Part shown: in pieces, positions 48,688 through 59,281 of the stretch
How the letters are laid out: each line of letters opens with the position of its first letter
Numbering within the stretch: position 1 is the stretch's first letter
DNA from: Ligustrum vulgare
Taxonomy: Eukaryota > Streptophyta > Magnoliopsida > Lamiales > Oleaceae
Assembly: GCA_963555705.1 (NCBI GenBank)
Contig: OY743190.1
Location: forward strand, 12,003,501-12,067,500
Reading direction: 5' to 3'
DNA length: 64,000 bases
Position numbers and translations under genes: made by a program
Notes under the pieces: model-generated
What the model was told of the DNA's origin: nothing
Database searches by the model: none
The model's input: only the letters and a program-made list of their open reading frames with translations

Positions 48688-50197
48688 TGTTCACTGATAT
48701 CTCGCTAAGCAAAATATCCCCGCAAGTGCACGGGTCGTGAGAAGTAATAAAGTGGACCTAGGAGTCCGGATTATCGTCCCACGAGGACTGCTATTAATTA
48801 TCGAAATATTTTAGTTATAAACTTTATTTGAACAGACAAGGAGGATTTTTTATTGTGAACTAAAACTAAGAAATTAAACTAAAGAAATAAATTAGCGAGA
48901 TTGCTTTTGTTTTAAAAACGATTGTAAAGTAGTTGGGATTCACGATTTCACCTAACCAATTAAATTAATTTCAATTCCAGTTTTATTTCCTAAATATGCA
49001 TTCGGTCGAATTCACTAATTTAAATTGAAATTCCTCTCTCGAGTTTAAATCAACTCTATCTAAATAAGTCAACCATATATCTCTACATATGGTCCGAACA
49101 TTCCTTATCTAGATGCATTATACACAAGAATTAACACACGACCGCAATAATAACAAGAATATATCTCTATCTCTCGTTCAATTTTTGGATTTATTACCTA
49201 GATTTATGTTGTTAACTCACATCTCGGATTATGAAAATAACACATAAAATCATGAATAAGTGGCCAGTTCATTCACGCATTAAACGCAATAATAAATCAA
49301 CACATGCATTAAATCGTTAAAACAAGGAATATGGAATTAAAATAACTAACTAGGCTACATCGTTCATCCCAACATCAAATTTAGCTACACATCATATTTA
49401 AATAGCAAAAACAAAATATAATGTCGTTAATTGAAAATAACAACGAAGAATGGAAAGATTGCATCAATTATCAATTCTTCAAGTATCTTCAATTCACGCC
49501 CCTCTTCGATGCTTGAATCTCCAAGAATTTGAATTAAAATCTCTGTTGTGGCTCGTTCTATGGAGAGGTAAAGGTCTCAATTTCGTACCTCATGTCTTGT
49601 ATTTATAGGTTTTGGAGAAAACCTAGGTCAAAAAGCCCTAGGCCTGTTAAAAATCGCGAGAAAAATCTGATATACGGCCCAGTCGGATAACTGCGCGATC
49701 GCGCAGGCATATATCCGGCGATCGCATGGTTATGCTGTTTAGCCTCGGGTTATGATTTTTGCACCTTCGTGCGATCGCGTGGTTAGTGTCCAGCTATTGC
49801 GATTTCCATCTTTCCTCGGCTGTGTAAGTTCCCCGAATTTTAATTGCACCTTCAATCCCCAACTTTCAATTGTTGCGATTTAGTCCCCAAACTTTATATT
49901 CTTCTTAAATTTCTCAATTAAGCTCTCAATTCCTTCAATTGGGGACCTCCAACCTCTGATTTTTTCACTTGCACCAAGCATGTTTCTCGGTTGTTGTCAC
50001 AAACTCATCACTTGTCCAATTTAGCTCCAATTAACAATCCAATTATGTGTTTTTCCATTAATTGCTTCATTCTCCTTCGATTGGAACATTTTCTGAAAAG
50101 TAAACAAATAAACACAAATTAAGGAGCATATATTCTAAAACGATAATAATTTATTCTAATTTAGACTTACAAATAAGTGTATAAAACACACTTATCA
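48688..50197 (-). mobile_element. 1510-bp solo LTR nested in the CACTA element, TSD ATTTA
   Basis: On + it runs from TGTTCACTGATATC to CACTTATCA (TG...CA). ATTTA flanks it at 48683-48687 and 50198-50202. The promoter lies on the minus strand: CTATAAATA (complement of 49600-49608), with palindromes upstream in that orientation. The block CCCCGCAAGTGCACGGGTCG near 48718 and 'gtcccacgaggac' near 48777 are phrases common in plant LTR elements. No internal retrotransposon sequence remains. Confidence 0.9.
49691..49778. promoter_or_regulatory. GCGATCGC palindrome array in the solo LTR
   Basis: CTGCGCGATCGCGCAG (49691-49706) is a perfect 16-bp palindrome. GCGATCGC recurs at 49718-49725 and 49771-49778. 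On the LTR's minus orientation these lie about 80-180 bp upstream of CTATAAATA. They are possible factor-binding sites; function is inferred from position only. Confidence 0.5.
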
Positions 50198-50202
50198 ATT
50201 TA

Positions 50203-51794
50203 TTACCCTTGTTAATTAAATCGGAAGACAGATCAGTGCATGATGAGTATTGGATTAGCAATTTGTTGTTTTTTGCTTATGCTTTCTAATTCTCGGTGAT
50301 CATTGATTGAAAATGGTGAAGCTCTCGTATCTATGAGATTACAGTATGTTGTTTCTTCAGTACATAAAATAATTGATCCCCAGTCACAATTTATTTTAGT
50401 TTATTTGTGTTTTCTAGGCAAAATATGTGATTAAAAATTGGGGGAGAACATTGTCTTTTTATCAATCCAGATTGGGGGAGTCTAGGTAGGAGGGCAGTTA
50501 ATGAGACTCGTGAGACTAAAGAGACGTGATGAACTATTTAGACCTGCCTTTCTTATCTCTTGGAATTGAATAATTATATTTATAATCTGTGCTGGAATGA
50601 TTTGTTTGATCCATGAAAGAGGTATCATGCCTTTAACCTAGGAAGAATATTGAGTAAAATTCAACCTACAAATTTGTTAGAATGAACCTATATCATGAGA
50701 CTACGCATCCCATCAATGCATTTTCAGAGTGAGGGATGGAATGGGATGAGAATGTAGTCTAGCATTGAGAACGGTCATGTTTCAGCTGAATCCTATCTAG
50801 TAATAGTCATAATTTACCAATCAGCACAACTTCATTTGATGTGCTGCTTCTCACTTTAAACTTGTAAATGTGGATCATAATTATGATTTATGAGATTATT
50901 TGTGCTATTCTAAAATGAATCGCTTGCAAATGTTTATGGGCAAGTGTTAGGTGGTCAAAGAAGTTCCTTTTTACTCTATTTGTTACTTTACGTGTTTGGT
51001 CTTTTTGGTATGTTATTTGTGTATATCTGAATGAATAATCATGGGTGTGGTTTTGAGTAAAAGAGTTGTTCCGAAGAAATGGTCATAACTTTTTGCACCG
51101 GTGTCAGATTTCTTATTATAATATGTTTTCGGAAACTTCTCTCAACACTCTGTAGTGTTCAAACCTGGTCTTACCCGGTTGAGGTCATTTCCATTCTCAA
51201 ATTCACAGTTTAAGGCGTGTTACCAGGGAGTCAAACTTTTTTTTAGAATTTTCGTTTTAATTACTTTAATTTCGTGGATGTCTATTTTGGTCTTTTTGCT
51301 TAAATTAGGGATTTGTGAACTATTTAAACACTGTTTTGTTTCTAAATAAGATTATTCAATTTTGGAGGATATTGTTTTAGTATGAATTACAAATCTCTAT
51401 CGATTAGGTTTAAGTTTGTAAACCTAGAACTTTTGTTTTGCCTCTATCGATTAGGTTTACGTTTGTAAACCTAGAACTTTTGTTTTGCATCAGGATAACT
51501 TGCGAAACGAGCAGCTAAAGCTTAATAAACTCTTGAGTTAAACTTGACTCATGGACTCTAAAACGACTGTGCAACTACAAGTTTGCAAGGACTACCAAGG
51601 TTAGTGCGTCATTTGATTTAGATAATGACATTTGAATTTGATTTTGAAAATGTGACATTTGAATTTTGATTTTGGCTATGATCTACACTTTCTTAGGAGC
51701 TGATATCTCATATCTCATTTCTTAATTTGAATCTATATGTTCGATTAATGGATAATATCTTTGACTTGTTCAGTGCTAGATAATATCTTTGCGT
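50203..51794 (+). other. CACTA interior upstream of the transposase
   Basis: No coding sequence was recognised. A 63-bp tandem duplication (CTCTATCGATTAGGTTTA... repeated at about 51395 and 51442, each copy ending in GAACTTTTGTTTTGC) and T-rich leader-like sequence are present. An exon from another gene could be hidden here, but none is supported. Confidence 0.4.
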
Positions 51795-51797
51795 ATG

Positions 51798-53746
51798 ATG
51801 GACAAAACATGGCTGCAATTATCAAGGTTATCATCTAAAATTAGATCATCTATTAATCTAGTTACAAAAAAAAAAAAAAAAAGTATACTCATAGTAAATT
51901 TTACTTGTAGATTGTCAAAACAATATAGAGATGGAGTACAAAATTTTGTTGAGATAGCTCGTGACTATATAAATTCAAAAATGATAGTATGCCCTTTGTG
52001 TTAAGTGTAGAAATCTAAAGCATCACCATTATGATACGGTGTATGAACATTGGTTATTAAGGGTATGGATCCTACATATGTCGTTTGGGTGTTTCATGGA
52101 GAACAACCAAGTGAACCAAATTTGGTCGATGTAGAAATACCTAAATCGCATATGATGTTTAGGGACTTCTATGCACAACATGATGTGGATCCTGAAAACC
52201 CTATTGGTGGAAGAGAAGAGAAGTTTGAAAGTTTAGTTGATGATGCTGAAACTCCTTTATATCTTGGTCGTAAGGCGTTCACGAAGATGTCAGGTTCGAT
52301 TGCTATGTTTAAGCATAAAGCTACACATGATTTATCAGATAGTGGTTTTGATGATCTTATAAATCTTGTTTAAGACATGCATCCAGAGAATAATACACTT
52401 CCTAAATCACTTTATGAGATGAAAAAACTTGTCAATATATTTGATCTTGGCTATGAGAAGATACATGCTTGCATAAATGATTGTTGTCTATATAGGAAAG
52501 AGCTTGCTAAAATATGTTCAAAATGTGGTTACTCAAGATGGAAAGTTGACCAACGGACTAAGAAAATTCAGAAAAAAATTCCAGCAAAAGTCTTGCGTTA
52601 TTTTCCTATAATACCAAAACTTAGGAGGATGTTTGGAATAGATGATATGTCAACGTAACTTAGATGACACTCAAGTAATAAAAGTTTAGGTGGTAAAATG
52701 AGGCATCCAGTTGTTTCATTGGGTTGGGAAATGATAAACAGAAGGTGGCCAGATTTTGCATCAGATCCTCGAAATATTAGATTGGGTCTTGCCACTGATA
52801 GATTTAATACTTTCAAAGATCTAAGCTCTAAATATAGTTGTTGGCTAATGATCTTAACTATATATAACTTGCCTTCTTCATTATGCATGTCAAAGGAAAG
52901 TTTGATGTTGAGTTTATTGATCTCGGGGCCAAAACAGCCTGGTAATGATATAGATGTTTATTTGGCACCACTTGTAGATGACTTAATGTTTTTATAAAGT
53001 GATGGGGTTGAGATGTATGATGCAATTACAAAGTCTATATTCAATTTAAAAGCTATTTTGATGTGGACAATACATGACTTTCCTCCATATGGAAATATAT
53101 CTGGATGGCCTGTGAAGGGAAAAATTGCATGCCCTATTTGTTGTGAAAATACATGTTCACTATGGTTGTCACATAGTAGGAAATTTGCATACATGGGACA
53201 TAGGAGATTTCTTGCCTCTGATCATCCATTTTGCATAAAAAATAGTTGGTTTAATGGACATGTTGAAAAAGTTATTAGGTCGAAGATAAAAAGTGGTGAA
53301 GAAGATTTTATTGAAGTTAATAAATTGTAAATGATTGGGGAAAAAGTGGTAAACGAAAGATGAAGAAGAATACAACTCAATCTAATGTAACTTGAAAGAA
53401 AAAGTCAATATTTTTCAACCTGCCATATTGGAAGGTAAATGTTTTGATATTTCTATCATTCATATTTTATGCTTCTAGTTACTTGAAATATATCATTAAA
53501 TCATTGATGTTTGATTTGTAGACCTTGCTCATACGTCGTAATTTGGATGTGATGCATGTGGAAAAGAATATTTGTGAGAGCATTATTAGTACACTTTTGG
53601 ATGTGAAAAGAAAATCCAAAGATGGCATTAACTCTCGTAAGGACTTGGAAGCTATGAACATTAGGCATGCTTTACATCCTGAGAGTAGAGGAAATAAATT
53701 CTACTTACCCACTGCTCCTCACACTTTATCAAAAGCAGAAAAATAA
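51798..53746 (+). pseudogene. CACTA TNPD-type transposase (tnp2 / Transposase_21), decayed
   Basis: ATG 51798 gives MDKTWLQLSR and YRDGVQNFVEIARDY, the usual N-terminus, then (shifted near 52002 and back by 52065) CPLC, KCRNLKHHHYDTVYEHW and VVWVFHGE. The tnp2 core follows: MHPENNTLPKSLYEMKKL, EKIHACINDCCLYRKEL, CSKCGYSRWK, PAKVLRYFPIIPKLRRMF, NIRLGLATDRFN, SGPKQPGNDIDVYLAPL, WTIHDFPPYGNISGWPVKGK, CPICCENT and YMGHRRFLASDHPF. A final part at 53525-53746 gives LDVMHVEKNICESI. In-frame stops lie at 52371-52373, about 52656, about 52665 and 52995-52997. The protein would cut and move CACTA ends; this copy cannot encode it whole. Confidence 0.9.
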
Positions 53747-53758
53747 TTTTTTTGCAAA

Positions 53759-54154
53759 AGGCTTGCTAGATTGAGATTACTCGATGGTTATGGATCAAAT
53801 ATTGAAAATTGCATTTCAGTGGAAGATTGTAAGATCAGTGGTCTCAAGTCTCATGATTTTCATATATTAATGCAACAATTATTATCAGTTGCCTTAAGAG
53901 GACTTTTACCTAATGGACCAAGGAACTCTATTTTTAAATTGTGTTCATTTTTCAATGAGTTATGCCAAGGAGTTGTTGATAGGAATAAGGTCGAAAATTT
54001 AGAAGAATATGTTGTTGAAACATTATGCACGTTGGAAAGGTATTTTCCGCCTTCATTTTTTGATGTAATGGTACATTTGACAATTCACCTTGGGAGAGAA
54101 ATACGTATATATGGACTAGTACAATATCGTTGGATGTATCCATTTGAGAAGTAA
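53759..54154 (+). pseudogene. DUF4218-type domain of the CACTA transposase
   Basis: Continuation of the TNPD protein: ISGLKSHDFHILMQQLL, VALRGLLP, LCSFFNELC, LERYFPPSFFDVMVHL and YRWMYPFEK are characteristic of the DUF4218 region. A stop near 53743-53746 separates it from the previous part. It ends close to an exon boundary (GAGAAG|TAATC). Decayed along with the rest of the gene. Confidence 0.88.
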
Positions 54155-54227
54155 TCTTCATTTAAGCTATTCTCAAAATTTAAATTCTTTATCAAATTGG
54201 ATTTAAATATTTTTACATTTTTTCATT

Positions 54228-54790
54228 CGTATAGGTATATGAAAGTGTTGAAAGGGTATGTTATGAATCGTGTACGACCTGAAGGGTGCATAGCTGAACG
54301 GTATATTGTTGAAGAAAATGCAATGTTCTATAGCAAATACATAAAACAAGGATCTAAAATAGGCTCCAAGCATGCACGCAATGAAGAGTATGAGAGTGAT
54401 TTCTTAGTCGTAGGGCATACAATTTCTAAAGGGATGTCGCTCGTTCTATCTGATGAGATGTTGAAAGTTTCCATCGTTACGTGTTGCTAAACAGTGCAGA
54501 AGTTCAACCATACATAAAGTATGTTTATTAAATATATATACTTCGACAAATTTTAACTTATTCGACCATATGTTCATTTGGTATATTATTTTTACCTTAG
54601 GATGCATATGGATGAACACAAGAGTTTTGACAAACGGCTGGAAAGAAATGAGGTTTTATTGCATAAAAAGCACATTGACTCTTTTGCTGCCTGGTTGGAT
54701 GATAAGGTTCAAAAGCTTCTCCACACTATGGGACGAAAGGGTTATCCCCTTTTGGCTCATGAAATGGTACAATTACAAACATATCTTTAA
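54228..54790 (+). pseudogene. C-terminal exons of the CACTA transposase
   Basis: 54228-54490 reads YMKVLKGYVMNRVRPEGCIA and ERYIVEENAMFYSKYI, the TNPD part following DUF4218. 54599-54700 reads MHMDEHKSFDKRLERNEVLL, then HIDSFAAWLDDKV, the H..F..W motif typical at the C-terminal side. Both fit normal exon order in this transposase family, on + and downstream of the core. Confidence 0.8.
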
Positions 54791-54849
54791 TTTTTACTTG
54801 GATTATCACATGCTAATACATATAATTGTTGAATTTTTATTGCAGAGGA

Positions 54850-55850
54850 AAAACAACCCAGATATAAAAGGGATAAGAACCAAAGTATAGACTCAAGGAC
54901 ATCTAAGAATGGACAGAACTCCAATAAATGTAGCAGTTGTCGAAACTCTGGTATGTTAGAAATTTATGTACATTCTTTTAATAATAAATTTACATTATTA
55001 TATGTATCACTTTTTAGCATAAAAAATGAGGTTCATAAGTGCAGAAAAAGATAGAAGATTGTGCACAATCTATTTCTGATACACCGGCAAAAGATTCCAT
55101 CCGAGATGATGCTATTACTCGAGTTTTAAGTCCTGAAAATCGTGGAAGAGTTAGGGAACTTGGATTTGGAGTTGCACCATCAAAAATTGATATACAATTT
55201 CAAAGTACTGGAAGAGTGAAAGAACTTGAAAATCAATTGCAAACTCAGTTACAAAAACTACATACTTAGTCAGAAGAACTACAAACTCAGTCAGAAAAAT
55301 TACAGACTCAGTCAGAAAAAATAGAATCACTAGAAAAAAATGTTGAAGTATTAATCTGGCTATGTCAACAGGTATAACAATTTACATTATATTAATATGA
55401 TAACATTTTTAATGTGAACAACTTTTTTAATGTTTGTATCATTTTACAGAATGCCGAAAATAGGGGTTCACATGCGTATACGCCTCGGGTTTTTTATTTT
55501 AAAATTTTAATTGTTTATATTTAATATAAATTATTATTGCAGCATTTTAACTTCAAAATAAATATCTTCATTTAACTGTAAATTTTTAGTCACATCAAGG
55601 AAGTGGTGTTCAAGGAGTTACATATATGGAGAATGCAAGGTGTTACCTGTTGCATTGGTACAAGTATGATGAGGAAGAAATTGTTTCCGAATGGAAGATT
55701 GCAACAACAGACCCAAGTACAAAGGTGCATCACATGCCACTTGGACGAGATTGTTGGAAGGTTTGGGTCGAGGAAGTGTACATGAGTCATTTGGCTTTAT
55801 ACAGACCTACAGATGAATTTCGATAGCTTAGTGAAGCCATGGGAAGTACT
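54850..55850 (+). pseudogene. CACTA second protein (TNPA / transposase_24-like), decayed
   Basis: 55039-55269 reads ITRVLSPENRGRVRELGFGV and APSKI, the typical GRVRGLGxGVxPSK signature, then a coiled coil with repeated QTQSEKLQ heptads interrupted by TAG near 55267. After short introns, 55618-55825 reads YMENARCYLLHWYK, GRDCWKVWVEEVYMSHLALY and RPTDEFR then a stop, with WPKSFIRLI following. It would bind subterminal repeats in active elements; here it has stops. Confidence 0.75.
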
Positions 55851-56719
55851 GTTGCTTGGCCTAAAAGTTTTATTAGACTTATTTGATGAAGGTAAAACTT
55901 ATTTACAGATGAATTTCAATTTCTATTGTTGCGGATTAAGTTTTGAAATGATTTGGTTGTGATGAATATTGATTCTAGATTATTGTTGGCGTGGAGTTGG
56001 GGATGAATTTTAGATTGATTTGATTGTAGTTTGATGATGAATGAGTTTTTAGTTTGATGTGTTAAAGTATTATGGTAGTTGTGATATCTCTCTACAGGTT
56101 GGTTAAGTCCAATTTATAGGAGAGACTCTGTCCAAATTTATGTAAAGTTTTACAATAGAAAATGATAATTTTAATATTAGTATGATTTATTTTTACATTT
56201 TTGCATTCAGTGCAGTTGGAGTCCTGATGATTAAACTTTTATAATATCTTTGCAGGTAAAAGTCAATTTTGTAGTTTTCTCACAAGATGGTTTGTCATGG
56301 ACACAGTTCAAGCTAGACTTCAGAAGCTAGGGAAGTACTCATCTTTAATAATGATTCGTGTTGAAAATGGTGATAGTAGCTCATTTTTGCATGTCTGCTG
56401 GTCTGCTAGAGATACTGTTGCAATTTAGAGGGATTGTAAATGTCAAACTCTAGATGTGCAATCAAATAAGTGAAAAACCTATATTGCAGATTTTGTTTTA
56501 ATGTAGGAGAACAAAGTAACGTAATTTTTGTTAAGGATTAAAATATATGTGGTATAATTTTCTTTAAAATGCTATTGCATTTTATTTTAAATAGTTGATT
56601 TACTTTTATAGTACGTGTGTTTCATATTTTACATATTACATATATATTTGAGAAATTTGTTGGTTATCAGTGGAATTATCTATATTAATTTACAAAAAAT
56701 TTAAAAAAAATGTTAAAGA

Positions 56720-57130
56720 TCAACGGCAACGGGCAATGAGTATTGCTAAAAGTATCAACGACAACGCGCAACGAGTGTTGCCAAAAGTATCAACGGCAAT
56801 GCGCAACACTCAGTGTTGCCAAAAATATCAACGAAAACGCGCAACGAGTGTTTCCAAAAATACCGCAACATGCAAAGAACGTTGCTAAAGGTCTACCGCA
56901 ACACGCAATGAACGTTGCCAAAAGTATCAACGGCAACGCGCAATGAATGCTGCCAAAGGTCTATCGCAACGCACAGTGAATGCTGCCAAAGGTCTACAGC
57001 AACGCACAATCCATCCTTTTGTAACACGCAATGAATGTTGCCGTATCATTTCCCTCTACAGAAACACTGCAATTTGCAACATGCACATGAACGTTGCAAA
57101 AGGTCTTTTGCAACATTTTTTGCGCGTTAC
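56720..57130. repeat. CACTA right subterminal repeat array
   Basis: About ten to twelve repeats of roughly 28-40 bp built on GCAACGCGCAAYGARTGTTGCC plus AAAAGTATCAACG or AAAGGTCTA spacers. It is the counterpart of the left subterminal repeats. The open frames 56670-56888, 56743-56946 and 56943-57188 are translations of the repeats and not genes. Confidence 0.85.
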
Positions 57131-57156
57131 CGTAAACTGTTTTTGTTGTAGTGTCA

Positions 57157-57777
57157 TGCTCTGTTTGGTAAAAGGTTTGTGTTTATAAATAAAGAATGCA
57201 TGTGATTTTTTTTTAAGGTAATGTTGTTGGAAAATTGTTTAGACAAACGTGTGTTGTTAAAAAGTAATTTAAAAAATATATTATTTATAAACAAGTTTAT
57301 CAAATGTGATACTAAATTTTATGTTAATCACTAACTTGATTTGTCTCAAGAATTTAAACTTTAACTTAATTCCATTCTTTGAAACTCTCTCAACTCATTT
57401 TTAACTATACATTCTTCTATAAAACAATTTTACATATTCCCTTAAAAACAGTAGGCGGATGGACGGACAAAGTTTTTTCGATTCCGAATGAATATCGACC
57501 ACCTTTTAGTTTTGATAGAGTTCTATTTTATGTTATTAACTACTGAGATGAACATGGAATTTGAAGTTGAATGTTGTAGGAAATAATTGTATGTTAGCTT
57601 AATTTTGAAGACCACTCATCAGTGTATAATATAAATATTTCAAAAATAATTGTATGTTAGCTTTCAATGGATTAGCACAACTTTTTGTAGAAGCTTCAAC
57701 TTTATAATATTACAATTACAAGATAACATGCATGATGAAGACTTCCCAGAATTACAGATTTTCTATCTCAATAGAGA
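57157..57777. other. Intergenic, no gene recognised
   Basis: MITE-like debris starts 'ctgtttggtaaaaggtttgtg' (57160) and includes 'tttttaactatacattct' near 57400. Nothing coding. Confidence 0.4.
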
Positions 57778-58044
57778 CAGGGCCGACCCTGAGTTTTTGA
57801 GAGCTCAAGCGGATATCCAGATTTAAAAAAATATTATTTGGCCCTGATTATAAATAAGTACGGCAAAAAATTGACTGCAACTTCCTCTCCCCAACCAATT
57901 AAGTTAAAATTAATTTATTGTTCATTATTTTTTATTTAGAATTTATATATTTAACCTTCTTGACCTCATGGGCATTTTTTGCTCAGGATATGGTCGAGGG
58001 CCTTAGGTCGCCGGCTTGCCTGCCTATGCTCAGGGCCGGCCTTG
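57778..58044. mobile_element. 267-bp hAT MITE, 8-bp TSD AATAGAGA
   Basis: Ends CAGGGCCGACCCTGAG and (reverse complement of the right end) CAAGGCCGGCCCTGAG form a near-perfect terminal inverted repeat. AATAGAGA flanks at 57770-57777 and 58045-58052. Too short to encode anything, so it is moved by a transposase supplied elsewhere. Confidence 0.9.
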
Positions 58045-58052
58045 AATAGAGA

Positions 58053-58969
58053 ATGTAGGAAAGAAGTTTGTATGGCACAAGAGAATGCAGCATATTAAAG
58101 CAGTTATTTTTCTAATGATAACAAGATATATTTACACGATAGTGCAAAGAAATATACAAGTCCCTGAACAGATAAAACTTAATTGACTATTACCTGTCTT
58201 CACGACTTCACCAACACAGTAAATCCATTCCCCTTTTGGCGACACAAAAACTGTAAGGAGGCACCTTCTTCTCCACATTGTTCATCGGAGGAACCCAACA
58301 TCTATGACAATTAATGGTGTGTATAAGGAGATTTTCAAAAATTTGTAATACTCTTGATAACAAAATCATCATCATCATCATCATAATCTAAATTAACACT
58401 CGTTATTGTTAATTTTTATTAATTTTTTCTCATTATTTCATGTCATTATATTATACTTCGTCAATGAAATATGTTTGTGCGTCGCATGAGTGTGACACTA
58501 GTTATTTACGTAATTCGCCTGCTGATTAAAACTATAGAAAATGGCAGTAATCCCTCTCTTATGATTCTACTTTTTCCCCTTTTTTTTCACTCTCAAATTT
58601 CATCTTCAAAACGCTACTCAACTCTCTCCATAAAATGTAAAAATTTGAAGTCGTATCATCACTGAGAAGAACCCTAATTTTTTTTATCCAAAAATGGAAA
58701 GATTAAAAATATAATAAAAGAACTGGTACACCAACAAGAATCTACTCGAAGAGATTGTGGTCGTCATGGTACCAACTCAATGAATGTGTTTTTCAATGCA
58801 TTTTCGATCTTTTTCGTTTCCAATAAAATTGGGTGATTTTTGAATTTTTTTTATGATGAAAGGGAGAATGAATTCCCTAACAAATTGAGTTACACAATAT
58901 CGCAAAATGAGTACCTCCACTAGTAACTTTTTTTAACTACTATTCATGGCGTTCTTTTTCCTTCCTCAT
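58053..58969. other. Intergenic with a Helitron 3' end
   Basis: GTGCGTCGCATGAGTGTGACACTAG ends at 58501 and is followed by T, with hairpin arms GTGC/GCAT and GTGTGACAC. This resembles the other Helitron 3' ends (CTAG at 58498-58501). A TCA microsatellite lies at about 58367-58384. No gene was recognised. Confidence 0.4.
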
Positions 58970-59273
58970 TAGAGATGTTAAAAAAAATTGACCTGATGAG
59001 TACCCGACCTAAACGGCTGAACCCCCCCCCCCTCGGCGGGGAGGGTTTGGAGCGGGTTCCCACGACCCGGATGGGTTGCGGGGCGAGTTTGACCACCCCG
59101 ACCCGAACTCGCCCCGAATAAATAAATTAATAAAAATAATAAGGAAAAAAATTAAAAAAAAAAAAAACTAAAAAAAATTAAACGGGACAACGGAGTTAAC
59201 CCGCCTCGATCAGAAATTCGCGGGTCGTAGGGTAAGGGCACCCCGACCCGTGCTCACCCCGTTGCCATCACTA
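58970..59273. mobile_element. 304-bp hAT-type MITE (TAGNGATGGCAA family)
   Basis: The left end is TAGAGATGTTAA; the right end, reverse complemented, is TAGTGATGGCAACGGGG. Flanks TTCCTCAT (58962-58969) and TTCCTCAC (59274-59281) match at seven of eight positions. The body is GC-rich at both ends (CGGGT/ACCCG-rich subterminals) with an AT-rich centre. Confidence 0.75.
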
Positions 59274-59281
59274 TTCCTCAC

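Larger units (their letters stand above)
47795..57153 (+). mobile_element. CACTA (En/Spm) DNA transposon with complete ends, TSD TCA
   Basis: The left end is CACTACAAGGAAAAAGGCC and the right end (reverse complement) is CACTACAACAAAAACAG. Both sides are flanked by TCA (47792-47794 and 57154-57156), the 3-bp duplication of CACTA elements. Subterminal repeats lie at both ends (47810-48110 and 56720-57130). The interior carries decayed TNPD-type transposase (51798-54790) and TNPA/transposase_24-like (54850-55850) coding regions on +. A 1510-bp solo LTR (48688-50197) is nested inside, so the original element was about 7.84 kb. Multiple stops make it non-autonomous now, although the ends could still be recognised by a transposase supplied elsewhere. 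Confidence 0.93.

Noticed and set aside
56670..57188. Overlapping open frames of 67-81 codons
   Set aside because: They translate the CACTA subterminal repeat array; the repeated KSINDNAQ-like words come from DNA repeats.
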